Source of the DNA: Holdemanella porci
Lineage (GTDB): Bacteria > Bacillota_I > Bacilli_A > Erysipelotrichales > Erysipelotrichaceae
DNA: 64,000 bases
Direction: 5' to 3'
NCBI RefSeq assembly: GCF_019052655.1
Contig: NZ_JAHQVB010000001.1
Span: 1 to 64,000, forward strand
The notes under the pieces are model-generated. The model searched no databases, was not told where the DNA came from, and worked only from the letters and a program-made list of their open reading frames with translations. Shown one piece after another: positions 17,318 to 26,453 of the stretch. Each line of letters opens with the position of its first letter. Position 1 is the stretch's first letter. A program made the translations under genes and the position numbers.

Positions 17318-18625
17318 CTATTCTCCTTCATGTTCGTGATGATGATTTTCTTCTACTAATAAAGAATCAACATATGGAATCAATTCTTCAACACTAATAG
17401 TTTCTTGTTCTTTATGTGCAATATTTTTAACTGTGACTTTCTTTTCTTCTAATTCCGATTTACCAATCAAAATCGCAAGTTTAGCCTTGGCGCGATCCAC
17501 AGCCTTAAATTGTGCCTTAAAGCTTCTTTCCATCATATCCATATCGCAACGATATCCATATGCTCTAAGCTCAGTCAACACTTCAAAAGCATAGGTTCTA
17601 GCTTCTTTATCAAGGCACATTACATAAGCATCTAATGCCGGTTTTTGTTCCAATTCAATACCTTCAGCTTCTAAGGCAATCAATAGACGTTCCATACCAA
17701 GAGCCCATCCAATACCACTCATGCCTTCGGGTCCACCAAAATATGAAATCAATCCATCATAACGTCCACCTGCTAAAACTGTGGATTGTGCACCCATTTC
17801 TGAATTCATAGATACAATCTCAAATACTGTATGAGTATAGTAATCCAATCCACGAACCAACTTGTCATCTACTTCATAAGGAATTTCTAATTTATCTAAT
17901 AATTCGCATACTGTATTGAAGTATTCTTGACTGGTTTCATTTAAATAGTCTGACATCTTAGGTGCATTCTTCATGCATTCATGATCATGATCTACTTTAC
18001 AGTCTAAAATACGTAATGGATTTTGTTCATAACGACGTTTACAATCTCCACACAACTCATCTACATAAGGAGCAAAATATTCTTTTAATGCACTACGATA
18101 GTTTGCACGAGACTCATCATCACCTAATGTATTTAGACATACTTTAATATCATTTAATCCTAGTGATTTAAGAATTGAGAATGCAAGTACGATTGTTTCT
18201 ACATCGACATAAGGACTTTTAACACCTAAAGCCTCTACACCAAACTGGTTAAAAATACGCATTCTCCCTTTTTGAGGACGTTCATGTCTTGACATAGGTC
18301 CCATATAATAGAATTTTGCGGGTAGATCAGGATTTGCGAACATTTTATTTTCAACAAAACTACGAACAACTCCTGCAGTTCCTTCTGGGCGAAGTGTTAA
18401 TGATGTTTTTGAGTTTTCAAGTTTAAAAGTATACATTTCTTTGTTTACCATGTCACTTGAATCATTTTCTCTTTTGAAGACTTCTGTATGTTCAAAAATA
18501 GGTGTACGAATTTCATCATAATTGTACATGTAACAGAAACTTCTTAATGTTTGTTCAAGAGCTTGCCATTTATAGGATTCATTTCCAAATACATCCTGAC
18601 AACCTCTAGGAATTTGATATGCCAT
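17318..18625 (-). CDS. hisS: Histidyl-tRNA synthetase with His-rich tail
   Basis: A 435-residue class II synthetase. Motif 2 is around RPEGTAGVVRSF, the His-binding motifs are RGLDYYTHTVFEI and GGRYDGLI, and the anticodon domain ends with an unusual ENHHHEHEGE. The tail places four His codons within six positions at the very end. ATG 18625 follows AAAGGAGG; the open frame continues 22 codons upstream but only through the T-box terminator. First gene of hisS-aspS. Confidence 0.96.
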   Translation of the reverse strand: MAYQIPRGCQDVFGNESYKWQALEQTLRSFCYMYNYDEIRTPIFEHTEVFKRENDSSDMVNKEMYTFKLENSKTSLTLRPEGTAGVVRSFVENKMFANPDLPAKFYYMGPMSRHERPQKGRMRIFNQFGVEALGVKSPYVDVETIVLAFSILKSLGLNDIKVCLNTLGDDESRANYRSALKEYFAPYVDELCGDCKRRYEQNPLRILDCKVDHDHECMKNAPKMSDYLNETSQEYFNTVCELLDKLEIPYEVDDKLVRGLDYYTHTVFEIVSMNSEMGAQSTVLAGGRYDGLISYFGGPEGMSGIGWALGMERLLIALEAEGIELEQKPALDAYVMCLDKEARTYAFEVLTELRAYGYRCDMDMMERSFKAQFKAVDRAKAKLAILIGKSELEEKKVTVKNIAHKEQETISVEELIPYVDSLLVEENHHHEHEGE

Positions 18626-18647
18626 GCGTTTTCCTCCTTTAAATAAA

Positions 18648-18835
18648 CAAAAAAACGCCCTGATATAAGGACGTTTTAAACGCGGTACCACCTTATTTTA
18701 TACGTAAAGTATACACCTCAAGTCTTAACGCGACGAACGGTTGGTTTTTGTCCAACTCCTCCAAAGTGTCCCAATAAGTATTCTACGAAAATTTTCACCA
18801 ACCATTTTCTCTCTACAGTATATCCTTATTTTCTT
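18648..18835 (-). promoter_or_regulatory. T-box leader of hisS-aspS (specifier GAC/CAC)
   Basis: A complete T-box on the minus strand. Stem I begins with AGAGAG (18809-18814) and has GGTTGGTGAAAA. The T-box sequence GGTGGTACCGCG is at 18681-18692, and the terminator ACGTCC/GGGCGT plus U-run at about 18648-18678. The specifier region reads GACACUUUGGAG. Aligned on the GAG with the Ile and Tyr leaders of this window, the codon is GAC (Asp, 18768-18770). The His codon CAC overlaps it (18766-18768). It senses uncharged tRNA-Asp, perhaps also tRNA-His. Confidence 0.9.
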
Positions 18836-18852
18836 CTTTTTCTTAGGATTAA

Positions 18853-19587
18853 TTATTCAGCTTCATCTAGGTTTGAAACATTGTGATATACATTTTGTAC
18901 ATCATCAACTTCATCTAGTAAAGTAACTAAACGTTTAAATAAAGTTAAATCTTCACCGTGAAGTTCAACTTCTTCATTTGGAATCATCTTATCTTCTAAG
19001 ACTTCAAATTTAACATCAGGAATCAATTTTTCAACAACAACTTTTGCGTCATCCAATTGTGTTGGATCCACCGTAATTGTCATATATCCTTCTTCGATTT
19101 CAATGTCATTTAATTCGATTTCTGCTTCTAATAAAGCATCCATCATAGCTTCTTCATTATCATATTGAATAACGATTACACCTAAGTGTTCATATCCAAA
19201 TGATACAGATCCACCAACACCTAATTTAGAGTGCGATTTATTAAAACAAGCTCTTAAGTTTGCGATTGTACGGTTTGCATTATCTGTCAAACAATCAATG
19301 ATGATTGTAGATCCAGCACCCTGTCCAAATCCTTCATAACGAGCACTTGAATAACTTTCATCTGCACTACTTTTCGCTTTTTCGATAGCACGCTTGATTA
19401 CGTCTGCAGGCACGTTGTTTGCCTTTGCACGATCAATCGCCTTCTTTAAAGTTTGGTTCATATCTGGATTAGGGTCACCGTTCTTTGCAGCAACTAAAAT
19501 CTCTTTAGAATATCTTGAATAAATTTTTGCCTTCGCATTGGCTGTCTTCTGCATTGCTGCAGCACGAACCTCAAAATGTCTTCCCAT
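18853..19587 (-). CDS. YebC/PmpR family protein
   Basis: A 244-residue protein that starts with the family signature MGRHFEVRAAAMQKTANAKA and continues with NNVPADVIKRAIEKA and EGFGQGAGSTIIIDCLTDNANRT. YebC proteins were called transcriptional regulators; recent work links several of them to translation of difficult (proline-rich) sequences. ATG 19587 is chosen for its AAAGGTGAT ribosome site and because the family begins there. It ends just before the hisS T-box. Confidence 0.92.
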   Translation of the reverse strand: MGRHFEVRAAAMQKTANAKAKIYSRYSKEILVAAKNGDPNPDMNQTLKKAIDRAKANNVPADVIKRAIEKAKSSADESYSSARYEGFGQGAGSTIIIDCLTDNANRTIANLRACFNKSHSKLGVGGSVSFGYEHLGVIVIQYDNEEAMMDALLEAEIELNDIEIEEGYMTITVDPTQLDDAKVVVEKLIPDVKFEVLEDKMIPNEEVELHGEDLTLFKRLVTLLDEVDDVQNVYHNVSNLDEAE

Positions 19588-19646
19588 AGATTTATCACCT
19601 TTCAATTTATTTTTTACAGTTAATTATTATAACAGTCAAAGTCAAA

Positions 19647-20603
19647 TTATTCAACCTTGGCATAACGTTCAATAATTTTTTGAACCAATGGATTTCGAAC
19701 TACATCACTATTTTCCAAATGAATAATTGAAATACCATCAATATGATCCAAGATTGTACAAGCCTGCATCAAACCTGAATCCTTTTTCTTGATCAAATCA
19801 ATCTGTGTAACATCTCCCGTTACAACCATTTTACAATTTTTACCCATACGCGTTAAAAACATCTTCATCTGCGCACACGTCGCATTCTGTGCTTCATCCA
19901 AAATCACAACGGCATCATTTAAAGTACGTCCACGCATAAACGCTAAAGGTGCAATTTCAATGACTTGTTTCTCCACATATTTTTCAACTGTTTCTAAGCC
20001 AAGCATCTCATTTAATGCATCATATAAAGGCCTTAAATAAGGATCTACTTTTTCCTTCATATCGCCAGGTAAAAAGCCAAGAGATTCCCCTGCCTCAACA
20101 GCTGGACGTGTAAGAATGATTTTTTCGACCCGTTCACTCTTTAACATACTCACCGCATAAGCTACCGCAAGATATGTTTTACCGGTACCAGCAACACCTG
20201 TCGCAAAAATAATTTCATTATGACGCATCGCATCACATAAAATAGCTTGTCCAATTGTTTTTGGATAAATCATTTTACCTGTTTTCGTCTTGCATACAGC
20301 CTGTAGCTGATGAGCCTTAAAATCTTTTAAACGATTTTTAAAAGCCAAAGAACAAATATAGCTTACATCTTGTGAATTTAAACGATGCTGCGTATCAATA
20401 ATTGAAAAACAAGCCGCAATGACTTCTTCTACTAAATGTGTATCTAAAGTCTCGTTTACTTCCACTTTGATTTTCTGGTCACGAATCATACATACAGATT
20501 TAAAGCATTTACTCAACATATCCAAGTTGGAATCTTGAAATCCTGCAAAAATCTGAATCTCTTCAAATGTTCTGTCGGAACAATCAAATTCAAAAAAAGC
20601 CAC
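19647..20603 (-). CDS. PhoH-like ATPase
   Basis: A 318-residue PhoH family P-loop ATPase. Walker A GVAGTGKTYLA is near 135 of the protein as called, LTRPAVEAGESLGFLPGD and the Walker B-like VVILDEAQNA follow. The family acts in RNA metabolism and ribosome maturation, usually near ybeY. I chose GTG 20603 because GAGGAGG lies right before it; an upstream start would put ten basic residues into the rpsU terminator region. ybeY is not next to it here; YebC is downstream. Confidence 0.88.
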   Translation of the reverse strand: MAFFEFDCSDRTFEEIQIFAGFQDSNLDMLSKCFKSVCMIRDQKIKVEVNETLDTHLVEEVIAACFSIIDTQHRLNSQDVSYICSLAFKNRLKDFKAHQLQAVCKTKTGKMIYPKTIGQAILCDAMRHNEIIFATGVAGTGKTYLAVAYAVSMLKSERVEKIILTRPAVEAGESLGFLPGDMKEKVDPYLRPLYDALNEMLGLETVEKYVEKQVIEIAPLAFMRGRTLNDAVVILDEAQNATCAQMKMFLTRMGKNCKMVVTGDVTQIDLIKKKDSGLMQACTILDHIDGISIIHLENSDVVRNPLVQKIIERYAKVE

Positions 20604-20617
20604 AAATCTCCTCCTCA

Positions 20618-20647
20618 AGAAAAAAATCTGCATTAAAAATGCAGATT
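20618..20647 (-). terminator. Terminator after rpsU
   Basis: A 9-bp perfect stem AATCTGCAT/ATGCAGATT with a 5-nt loop and a U-run on the minus strand, overlapping the rpsU stop. phoH starts 15 nt after it, so phoH may depend on read-through. Confidence 0.85.
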
Positions 20648-20825
20648 ATTTACCTCTACGTGCTTTACGTGCAGCTTCAGATTTTAACTTTCTGCGTACA
20701 CCTGGTTTTACGTAAAATTCTCTTTTGCGCGCCTCAGCAAGGGTGCCATTACGAGAAACCTGACGTTTAAATCTTCTTAAAGCGTCATCAAGTCCTTCGT
20801 TTTCTTTAAGAACTACTTTTGGCAT
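20646..20825 (-). CDS. rpsU: 30S ribosomal protein S21
   Basis: A 59-residue, strongly basic protein, the usual S21 length. It reads [20 protein letters not shown], followed by [22 protein letters not shown] 20825 stands nine bases after GGGAGG; a GTG two codons upstream is less likely. rpsU-phoH proximity is normal in Firmicutes (where yqeY often lies between). Confidence 0.96.
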   Translation of the reverse strand: MPKVVLKENEGLDDALRRFKRQVSRNGTLAEARKREFYVKPGVRRKLKSEAARKARRGK

Positions 20826-20903
20826 ATTCACAAACCTCCCTTCCCAAGATTAGCAAAAACATTATATCAAAGATTTCATATAATGCAAGCACAATTTGAT
20901 TTT

Positions 20904-22346
20904 TTAAGCTAAACTTGCCTTAATACACTCTTTAGCCGCTACATTGTCGCCAACCCAAGGGGCTCTTCCATTTTCACGATAGATAAAGCTTTCATCACCC
21001 TTACCAAGAAGCAATACCGTATCTCCTTCTTGGGCTGAGCTGATTGCCTGATTAATGGCTTCATAGCGATCTTGTACAAACACATGTGGTGTATCTTGAA
21101 TGCCTGACTTGATTTGTTCGGCAATTTCTTTAGGATCTTCATCACGAGGATCGTCTTCTGTCACTATGATATAGTCACAATATTTATCGGCAAGTTCACC
21201 AAAGACTTTACGCTTGTGTACATCACGTTTACCAGCTGATCCAAATACCGCAATCAAACGATGACCTGGCATTGTGACACTGCGTCCAAACTGCATCATT
21301 TTTTCCATACCATCGGGTGTATGTGCAAAATCAACGATTACGTTGTATGGCTGACCACAATCAATACGTTCCATACGACCTTCGACTTGGGCAATATGTG
21401 CACATTTTTCAATAATTCTTTCTAAATCATAGCCTGTTTCATTGAGCGCTGCAATGGCAGCTAATAAGTTATAAACATTAAAGTTACCCACTAAATTTGT
21501 CTTAACCGGATACATATGACCTGAATATACCAAGTCAAATTGCGTACCTTGTGAACTCATCTTAATATTAATAGCACGATAATCTGCTTCACTATTTATC
21601 GCATAAGAAATAACACGTGCTTTTGAACAATCCTTTAAAGCTCCATATTTTTCATCATCCTTGTTAATTACGGATACGCCATCTTCTTTGACTAAGTTTT
21701 TAAACAACAAAGACTTCGCTTCAAAATAATTTTCCATTGTGCCATGGAAATCCAAATGATCATATGTAAGGTTTGTGAAAATCGCACAATCAAAAGAAAT
21801 ACCATCGACACGATGTTGAGCCAAACCATGACTCGATACTTCTAAAGCACAAGCCTTCATTCCACAGCGAACCATATCTGCCAATTTAGACTGCAAGAAC
21901 AATGCGTCTGGCGTAGTCAAATTTGGTTGCAACTCAATATCACCATATTTAATCGCAATCGTACCAATATAGCCACATGGCGTTTTGTCGTTGATAATAT
22001 CACGAATGATATTTGTGATTGTTGATTTTCCATTTGTGCCCGTTACACCATACATCTTCATTTTATCACTTGGACGAGCATAGAAAATACGAGCCACTTT
22101 ATTCATGGCATCATTGACATCTTCTACACGAATATATACAGCACCAGGTGCCATATTCAATAATTCTTTTGAATGTACAATACAAACAGCTCCATTTTTT
22201 ATTGCAGAATCAATAAAATCGTGGCCATCATTTGTAAGTCCTGGTAAACAGAAGTAAATATTTCCCGGACGAACGGTTCTTGAATCAAAACTTAAACCCG
22301 TAATATTGACTGTCGGTGCATTTTTAAATAGTTTGCTTAATCGCAT
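20904..22346 (-). CDS. murE: UDP-MurNAc-tripeptide synthetase MurE
   Basis: A 480-residue Mur ligase that adds the third peptide residue to UDP-MurNAc-L-Ala-D-Glu. The ATP loop is GVTGTNGKSTITN (about 99-111), followed by NLTYDHLDFHG and the C-terminal FGSAGKRD. The residue-3 selectivity motif is DDPR (in EDDPRDEDP). DNPR marks meso-DAP enzymes and DNPA or DDPN mark lysine enzymes, so DDPR is ambiguous. The Fem-type gene at the window end argues for a bridged, lysine-type wall. It overlaps mtaB by 10 nt. Confidence 0.94.
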   Translation of the reverse strand: MRLSKLFKNAPTVNITGLSFDSRTVRPGNIYFCLPGLTNDGHDFIDSAIKNGAVCIVHSKELLNMAPGAVYIRVEDVNDAMNKVARIFYARPSDKMKMYGVTGTNGKSTITNIIRDIINDKTPCGYIGTIAIKYGDIELQPNLTTPDALFLQSKLADMVRCGMKACALEVSSHGLAQHRVDGISFDCAIFTNLTYDHLDFHGTMENYFEAKSLLFKNLVKEDGVSVINKDDEKYGALKDCSKARVISYAINSEADYRAINIKMSSQGTQFDLVYSGHMYPVKTNLVGNFNVYNLLAAIAALNETGYDLERIIEKCAHIAQVEGRMERIDCGQPYNVIVDFAHTPDGMEKMMQFGRSVTMPGHRLIAVFGSAGKRDVHKRKVFGELADKYCDYIIVTEDDPRDEDPKEIAEQIKSGIQDTPHVFVQDRYEAINQAISSAQEGDTVLLLGKGDESFIYRENGRAPWVGDNVAAKECIKASLA

Positions 22347-23626
22347 ACATCATCCTTCTTTCCATAGTACGTACCATCTTCAATACGATCCCATTCGATA
22401 GTGATTCTACCACTTAATGGTGTATCACTCAATATCTTACAAGAATGATATTGGCTTGTATAACCAGTATAATAGCCATCTTGTTTTCTTTCAATCAAGA
22501 CTTGTACATGATTAAAACGCTTCATGTCACGTTCTCTGCAAGCATTCGAAAGTTCAAGTAAACGAGCCACTCTAGCTTTTGTGACATTTCCATTGATTTC
22601 ACCCTTTAAAGTACTAGCCTTAGTACCATTACGCTTACTATAAGGGAAAACATGGAAGAAGCTTAATTCTAGATCCGCTAGATTTTCATATGTCGTTTCA
22701 AATTCTTCATCACTTTCCTGGACAAAGCCTGCAATTACATCCGTTGAAATTGAAATATTCGGAATACAAGAACGAATATAGTTGATTTTTTCTTTAAATT
22801 GCTCAATTGTATATGGACGATTCATACGTTTTAACGTTTCATTACATGCCGATTGTACCGGAATATGCAAATGATGACACATACGAGGATTCTCTTTCAT
22901 TAAGGCAATCAATTCATCGCTGACTTCCGTAATTTCTATACTTGAAATACGATAATACACAGAATCTGGAGTATTTTCTAATAAGGCTTTCATTAATTTA
23001 GCTAAATCGTATTCTCCATCATCATAACGCCCCGTATGAATACCAGTTAACACAATTTCTGTATGTCCTTTATCACATAAATCTTTAGCAATTTGAATCA
23101 CCTGTTCATGATTTAAACTACGCTCTCTACCACGCGCAAAAGGAATCGCACAATAGGAACAGAATTGATTACATCCATCTTGTACTTTTAAGAAAGCTCT
23201 ATGCATCGATTCAAAACAATGTACGGGCATAGCTTCAAAATCTTTAAATTGCGTAACCTCATTGACAACGTCAATTTTTTCATGATCCTGCAATGCTTTT
23301 TGGATTAAATTCACCAATTCATTTTTTTGTTTAGCACCAATCACAAGATCAGCATCCAAAGCCTTTCTTTCATCTTCACTTGCGAACTGCACAAAACATC
23401 CCACAACAACACATAATGCATCTGGATTCATTCGTTTGACATAATGAATCTTTTGACGTGATTTGCTGGCGGCTGTGTTTGTGACAGTACACGTATTGAT
23501 GATACAAATATCACACGCTTGATCCGGTGATACTTGTTCATATCCTAATTCTTCTAATTGAGCTGCATAGTATTGTGACTCATACGTATTTACTTTACAG
23601 CCTAGTGTAATAATTGAAAATTTCAT
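22337..23626 (-). CDS. mtaB: tRNA t6A37 methylthiotransferase MtaB
   Basis: A 429-residue radical SAM methylthiotransferase of the MiaB group. The N-terminal UPF0004 domain binds a cluster (LGCKVN, VVGCFVQ and INTCTVT cysteines), then the radical SAM motif CNQFCSYC, and a TRAM domain at the C-terminus (VLIERKQDGYYTGYTSQY). The spacing and IITLGCKVNTYES start favour MtaB over MiaB or RimO. It converts t6A to ms2t6A at position 37. ATG 23626 follows AAGGGGA; upstream in-frame ATG lacks this. Coupled to rsmE upstream. Confidence 0.92.
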   Translation of the reverse strand: MKFSIITLGCKVNTYESQYYAAQLEELGYEQVSPDQACDICIINTCTVTNTAASKSRQKIHYVKRMNPDALCVVVGCFVQFASEDERKALDADLVIGAKQKNELVNLIQKALQDHEKIDVVNEVTQFKDFEAMPVHCFESMHRAFLKVQDGCNQFCSYCAIPFARGRERSLNHEQVIQIAKDLCDKGHTEIVLTGIHTGRYDDGEYDLAKLMKALLENTPDSVYYRISSIEITEVSDELIALMKENPRMCHHLHIPVQSACNETLKRMNRPYTIEQFKEKINYIRSCIPNISISTDVIAGFVQESDEEFETTYENLADLELSFFHVFPYSKRNGTKASTLKGEINGNVTKARVARLLELSNACRERDMKRFNHVQVLIERKQDGYYTGYTSQYHSCKILSDTPLSGRITIEWDRIEDGTYYGKKDDVCD

Positions 23627-23633
23627 TTTCCCC

Positions 23634-24353
23634 TTATCCTTCCACATGATTTTGGTATTCAATAGCTGTCAACACATAACAAGCAGCCGTTTCTGCACGT
23701 AAGATGTTTTTACCTAGAGAACAATTGTCAAAACCAAATTCATTTAATACTTGAATTTCACTCTCTTCAAATCCACCCTCAGGCCCAATACATACAGTAA
23801 TGGATTGTGGATTGTCTTTTAAATAATGGGCCATATGTTTTGAAGGATCATTTTCCTTTTCATAGGCCACTAAATTACATTCACTCTTATAATTTGATAG
23901 ATCCTTTAACGCAATCACAGGCTCTAATTCCACTAACGTATTTCGATTGCACTGTTTTGTAGCTGCAAGTAAGATTTCATTCCAACGAATGAGTTTCTTT
24001 TCAGCTTTTTTTTCATCCAGTTTTACCACTGTATTCTTCGATACAAAAGGAACGATTTTATGAACTCCAAGTTCACAAGCTTTTTGAAGCATCCATTCGA
24101 ACTTATCTTGTTTGATCAAAGCACAACATAAGGTGATCGATTGATTTTCTTCAAAGACATCCACCATGGAATCAATCACTAAATTAGGCTTATTTTCAAC
24201 ATGTCCAAAGAATACCCCTGAATTTTTAGTAACAATACGAATCTTTTCTTTTGATGTCGTACGAAGTACATCAAAGATGTGGTGCGCTTGTTTAACATCT
24301 AAACAAATTACATCCTGTACCGAAACATTTTGATCTAAATAAACTTGTTTCAT
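23634..24353 (-). CDS. rsmE: 16S rRNA m3U1498 methyltransferase
   Basis: A 239-residue SPOUT-class methyltransferase. The knot motifs are CIGPEGGFEESE (about 182-193) and SLGKNILRAETAACYVLTAI near the end. The N-terminal PUA-like part is short but present. Start overlaps the rluB stop by one base (TAATG). The pair rsmE-mtaB is conserved in Firmicutes (downstream of prmA in Bacillus; prmA is missing here). Confidence 0.94.
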   Translation of the reverse strand: MKQVYLDQNVSVQDVICLDVKQAHHIFDVLRTTSKEKIRIVTKNSGVFFGHVENKPNLVIDSMVDVFEENQSITLCCALIKQDKFEWMLQKACELGVHKIVPFVSKNTVVKLDEKKAEKKLIRWNEILLAATKQCNRNTLVELEPVIALKDLSNYKSECNLVAYEKENDPSKHMAHYLKDNPQSITVCIGPEGGFEESEIQVLNEFGFDNCSLGKNILRAETAACYVLTAIEYQNHVEG

Positions 24354-25081
24354 TATTTTTGTTCGCCTTCCATACTTAAGCGATTCAATTGTTTGATTTC
24401 ATATGGTTTTAGACGACGATATTCTCCGGCTCTTAAATCCTTTACGTCTAAGAACGCAAACTTCACTCTGTGCAAACGACGCACTTCATGGCCTAATGCC
24501 AACATCATATTTTTAACCTGATGATTTTTTCCTTCTGAAATCGTTAATTCGAATTGGGTACGATTACGAGTTAAATCTTTTTGAAGCACAAATACTTTTG
24601 CTGGTTGATACTTTTCTGTCTTAGTTTTTAATCCTCTTCGTAATTGTTTGATGTCATCATCACTTAAGATACCTTGAAGATTAACAACATATGTCTTTTC
24701 TAAGTGATATCGAGGATGAATCATATGGTTACAGAATTGGCCATCATTTGTAAGTAATAAAACACCACTCGTATCATAATCCAAACGTCCTACAGAGAAG
24801 ATTCTTTGGTTTTGTGGCATGTAATCCAATACGGTTTTTCTGCCCTTGTCATCACTACTTGTGCATAGGCAACCTTTTGGTTTATTCATGATATAGTATA
24901 CTTTTTCTTCTTTCGAAATCATATTTCCATTGACTTCTATACTATCCTGATTGGATACTTTTGTACCTAAAACGTCACATACTTTTCCATTGACTTTAAC
25001 TTTACCATCTAAAATCAATTCTTCGGCTTTTCTTCTTGAACAAATACCTGCTTGGGCAATTACTTTTTGTAGTCTTTCCAT
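24353..25081 (-). CDS. rluB: RluB/RsuA-type rRNA pseudouridine synthase
   Basis: A 242-residue enzyme with an N-terminal S4 domain (MERLQKVIAQAGICSRRKAE) and the catalytic domain with GRLDYDTSGVLLLTNDG, where the first Asp is catalytic. The C-terminal ISEGKNHQVKNMM is the binding loop. Next to scpAB, as in Bacillus rluB (ypuL), hence the gene symbol; U2605 of 23S rRNA is the expected target. Confidence 0.9.
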   Translation of the reverse strand: MERLQKVIAQAGICSRRKAEELILDGKVKVNGKVCDVLGTKVSNQDSIEVNGNMISKEEKVYYIMNKPKGCLCTSSDDKGRKTVLDYMPQNQRIFSVGRLDYDTSGVLLLTNDGQFCNHMIHPRYHLEKTYVVNLQGILSDDDIKQLRRGLKTKTEKYQPAKVFVLQKDLTRNRTQFELTISEGKNHQVKNMMLALGHEVRRLHRVKFAFLDVKDLRAGEYRRLKPYEIKQLNRLSMEGEQK

Positions 25082-25084
25082 TAT

Positions 25085-25630
25085 CTATTCTCCTTCAAAT
25101 AATTCTTCACTATTGTTTCTAGTTTGAGGTAGTTCCGGCAATTCTTTTAGATCTTCCAATTGAAAAGCATCCAAGAATTCATCGGTTACACGATATAATA
25201 AGGGCTTACCAATCGCATCTAAACGATCTTTCGCTTCAATCAAGCCACGAGCCACTAATTTCTTTAACATCATTTCACAATTTACACCACGAATCTCTTC
25301 AATTTCAACACGCGTAATCGGTTGTTTATAAGCTATAATAGCTAAAGTTTCCATGGCAGCCTGCGAAAGAGTGGGTTGTTTATATTCTTCAAATAATTGT
25401 TTGCCATAAGGATATACAAATTCTTTTGTGACAAACTTAAAACGATTCGCATATTCTACAAGTTCAATACCTTTTGAAGAACTCGAATATTCTTTTTTTA
25501 ACGCATCCAACAAAACACGTATATCATCCATTTCTAAATTTTGTAGACCATGCATCATCTGATCCATAGTCAAGCCTTCTTCTCCACTTAAGAATAAAAG
25601 ACCTTCTAATATTGCTTTCGCATTATCCAT
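25085..25630 (-). CDS. scpB: Segregation and condensation protein B
   Basis: A 181-residue protein with two winged-helix domains. The conserved core is LSQAAMETLAIIAYKQPITRVEIEEIRGVN. ScpB dimers bind ScpA and the Smc heads, forming the condensin that organises the origin region. Starts 1 nt after the scpA stop. Confidence 0.95.
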   Translation of the reverse strand: MDNAKAILEGLLFLSGEEGLTMDQMMHGLQNLEMDDIRVLLDALKKEYSSSSKGIELVEYANRFKFVTKEFVYPYGKQLFEEYKQPTLSQAAMETLAIIAYKQPITRVEIEEIRGVNCEMMLKKLVARGLIEAKDRLDAIGKPLLYRVTDEFLDAFQLEDLKELPELPQTRNNSEELFEGE

Positions 25631-25631
25631 T

Positions 25632-26363
25632 CTATAAATCCTCTCTTGCGACCCAAATCATCTGCGTCTCATCAATGGAATACGTCATCCATTTTTCATG
25701 TATTAAATCTAATATCGATAAAAAAGTCACAATCACCATATGTAAGCTTGTACAATCAGCACATAGATCTTGAAATGAAATAGACCCCTCAAGATGTTTC
25801 ATTCTCTCTTTGATTTGTACAGCTCTTTCTTCGATTGATAATTCTTTGATTGTGATCTTTGTTTCATACGGTTGTAAAAGCTCCATACGCACAATACAAT
25901 GGCGCATTGCCTTCATTAAATCATAAGGTGATTGTGTTTCTAAAGTATCACTTTCAACAGGTACTTTCCATTCTTCCACTAAACTAGAAACGGGACGCGA
26001 AAAATGCAGTTGTCTTTGTTCGTAATCTTCCTTTAAGGCAAGACTTACTTCTTTATATCTTTGATACTCCAATAATCTTGCGACCAGTTGATCACGCTGA
26101 TCTTCTTCATATTCTTCTTCTACCTCAACCGTTTCTCTTGGCAGAAGTTTCTTTGACTTATATGCGATTAGACTTGCCAACTCTGACAAATATTCGCTAG
26201 CTACTTCTAGATGCATATTTTGCATGGCATGAATATAATCAATATATTGTGTTGCCAAAACATTCATATCTAAGTCAAACAGATCCAATTTATTTTCTTT
26301 GATCAAATGCAGCATCAGATCCAAAGGACCTTCGAACTGATCTAACGTTATTAAAAAATCCAT
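25632..26363 (-). CDS. scpA: Segregation and condensation protein A (kleisin)
   Basis: A 243-residue kleisin. It opens with the family signature LDQFEGPLDLMLHLIKENKLDLFD, has an acidic middle and a winged-helix C-terminus that binds the Smc head. I chose ATG 26363 for the GGGTG ribosome site and the conserved start; 26375 is possible and would add four residues. First gene of scpA-scpB-rluB-rsmE-mtaB-murE. Confidence 0.93.
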   Translation of the reverse strand: MDFLITLDQFEGPLDLMLHLIKENKLDLFDLDMNVLATQYIDYIHAMQNMHLEVASEYLSELASLIAYKSKKLLPRETVEVEEEYEEDQRDQLVARLLEYQRYKEVSLALKEDYEQRQLHFSRPVSSLVEEWKVPVESDTLETQSPYDLMKAMRHCIVRMELLQPYETKITIKELSIEERAVQIKERMKHLEGSISFQDLCADCTSLHMVIVTFLSILDLIHEKWMTYSIDETQMIWVAREDL

Positions 26364-26392
26364 ACTATCACCCATATTAGCCATTATAACAA

Positions 26393-26401
26393 ATTTTAAA
26401 A
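26393..26401 (-). promoter_or_regulatory. Extended -10 promoter of the scpA operon
   Basis: TGTTATAAT on the minus strand about 30 nt before the scpA start, with no good -35. Transcripts would have about 20 nt of leader. Confidence 0.5.
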
Positions 26402-26453
26402 AGCTTTTCATCTCTAACGAGTAATGTTAGAATAATTGGGCAGGAGGTATTTC

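Noticed and set aside
18841..18850. TATACT-like hexamer just before the hisS T-box stem I as promoter -10
   Set aside because: Transcription from it would begin inside stem I and destroy the leader fold; the true start must lie further upstream, perhaps within yebC.
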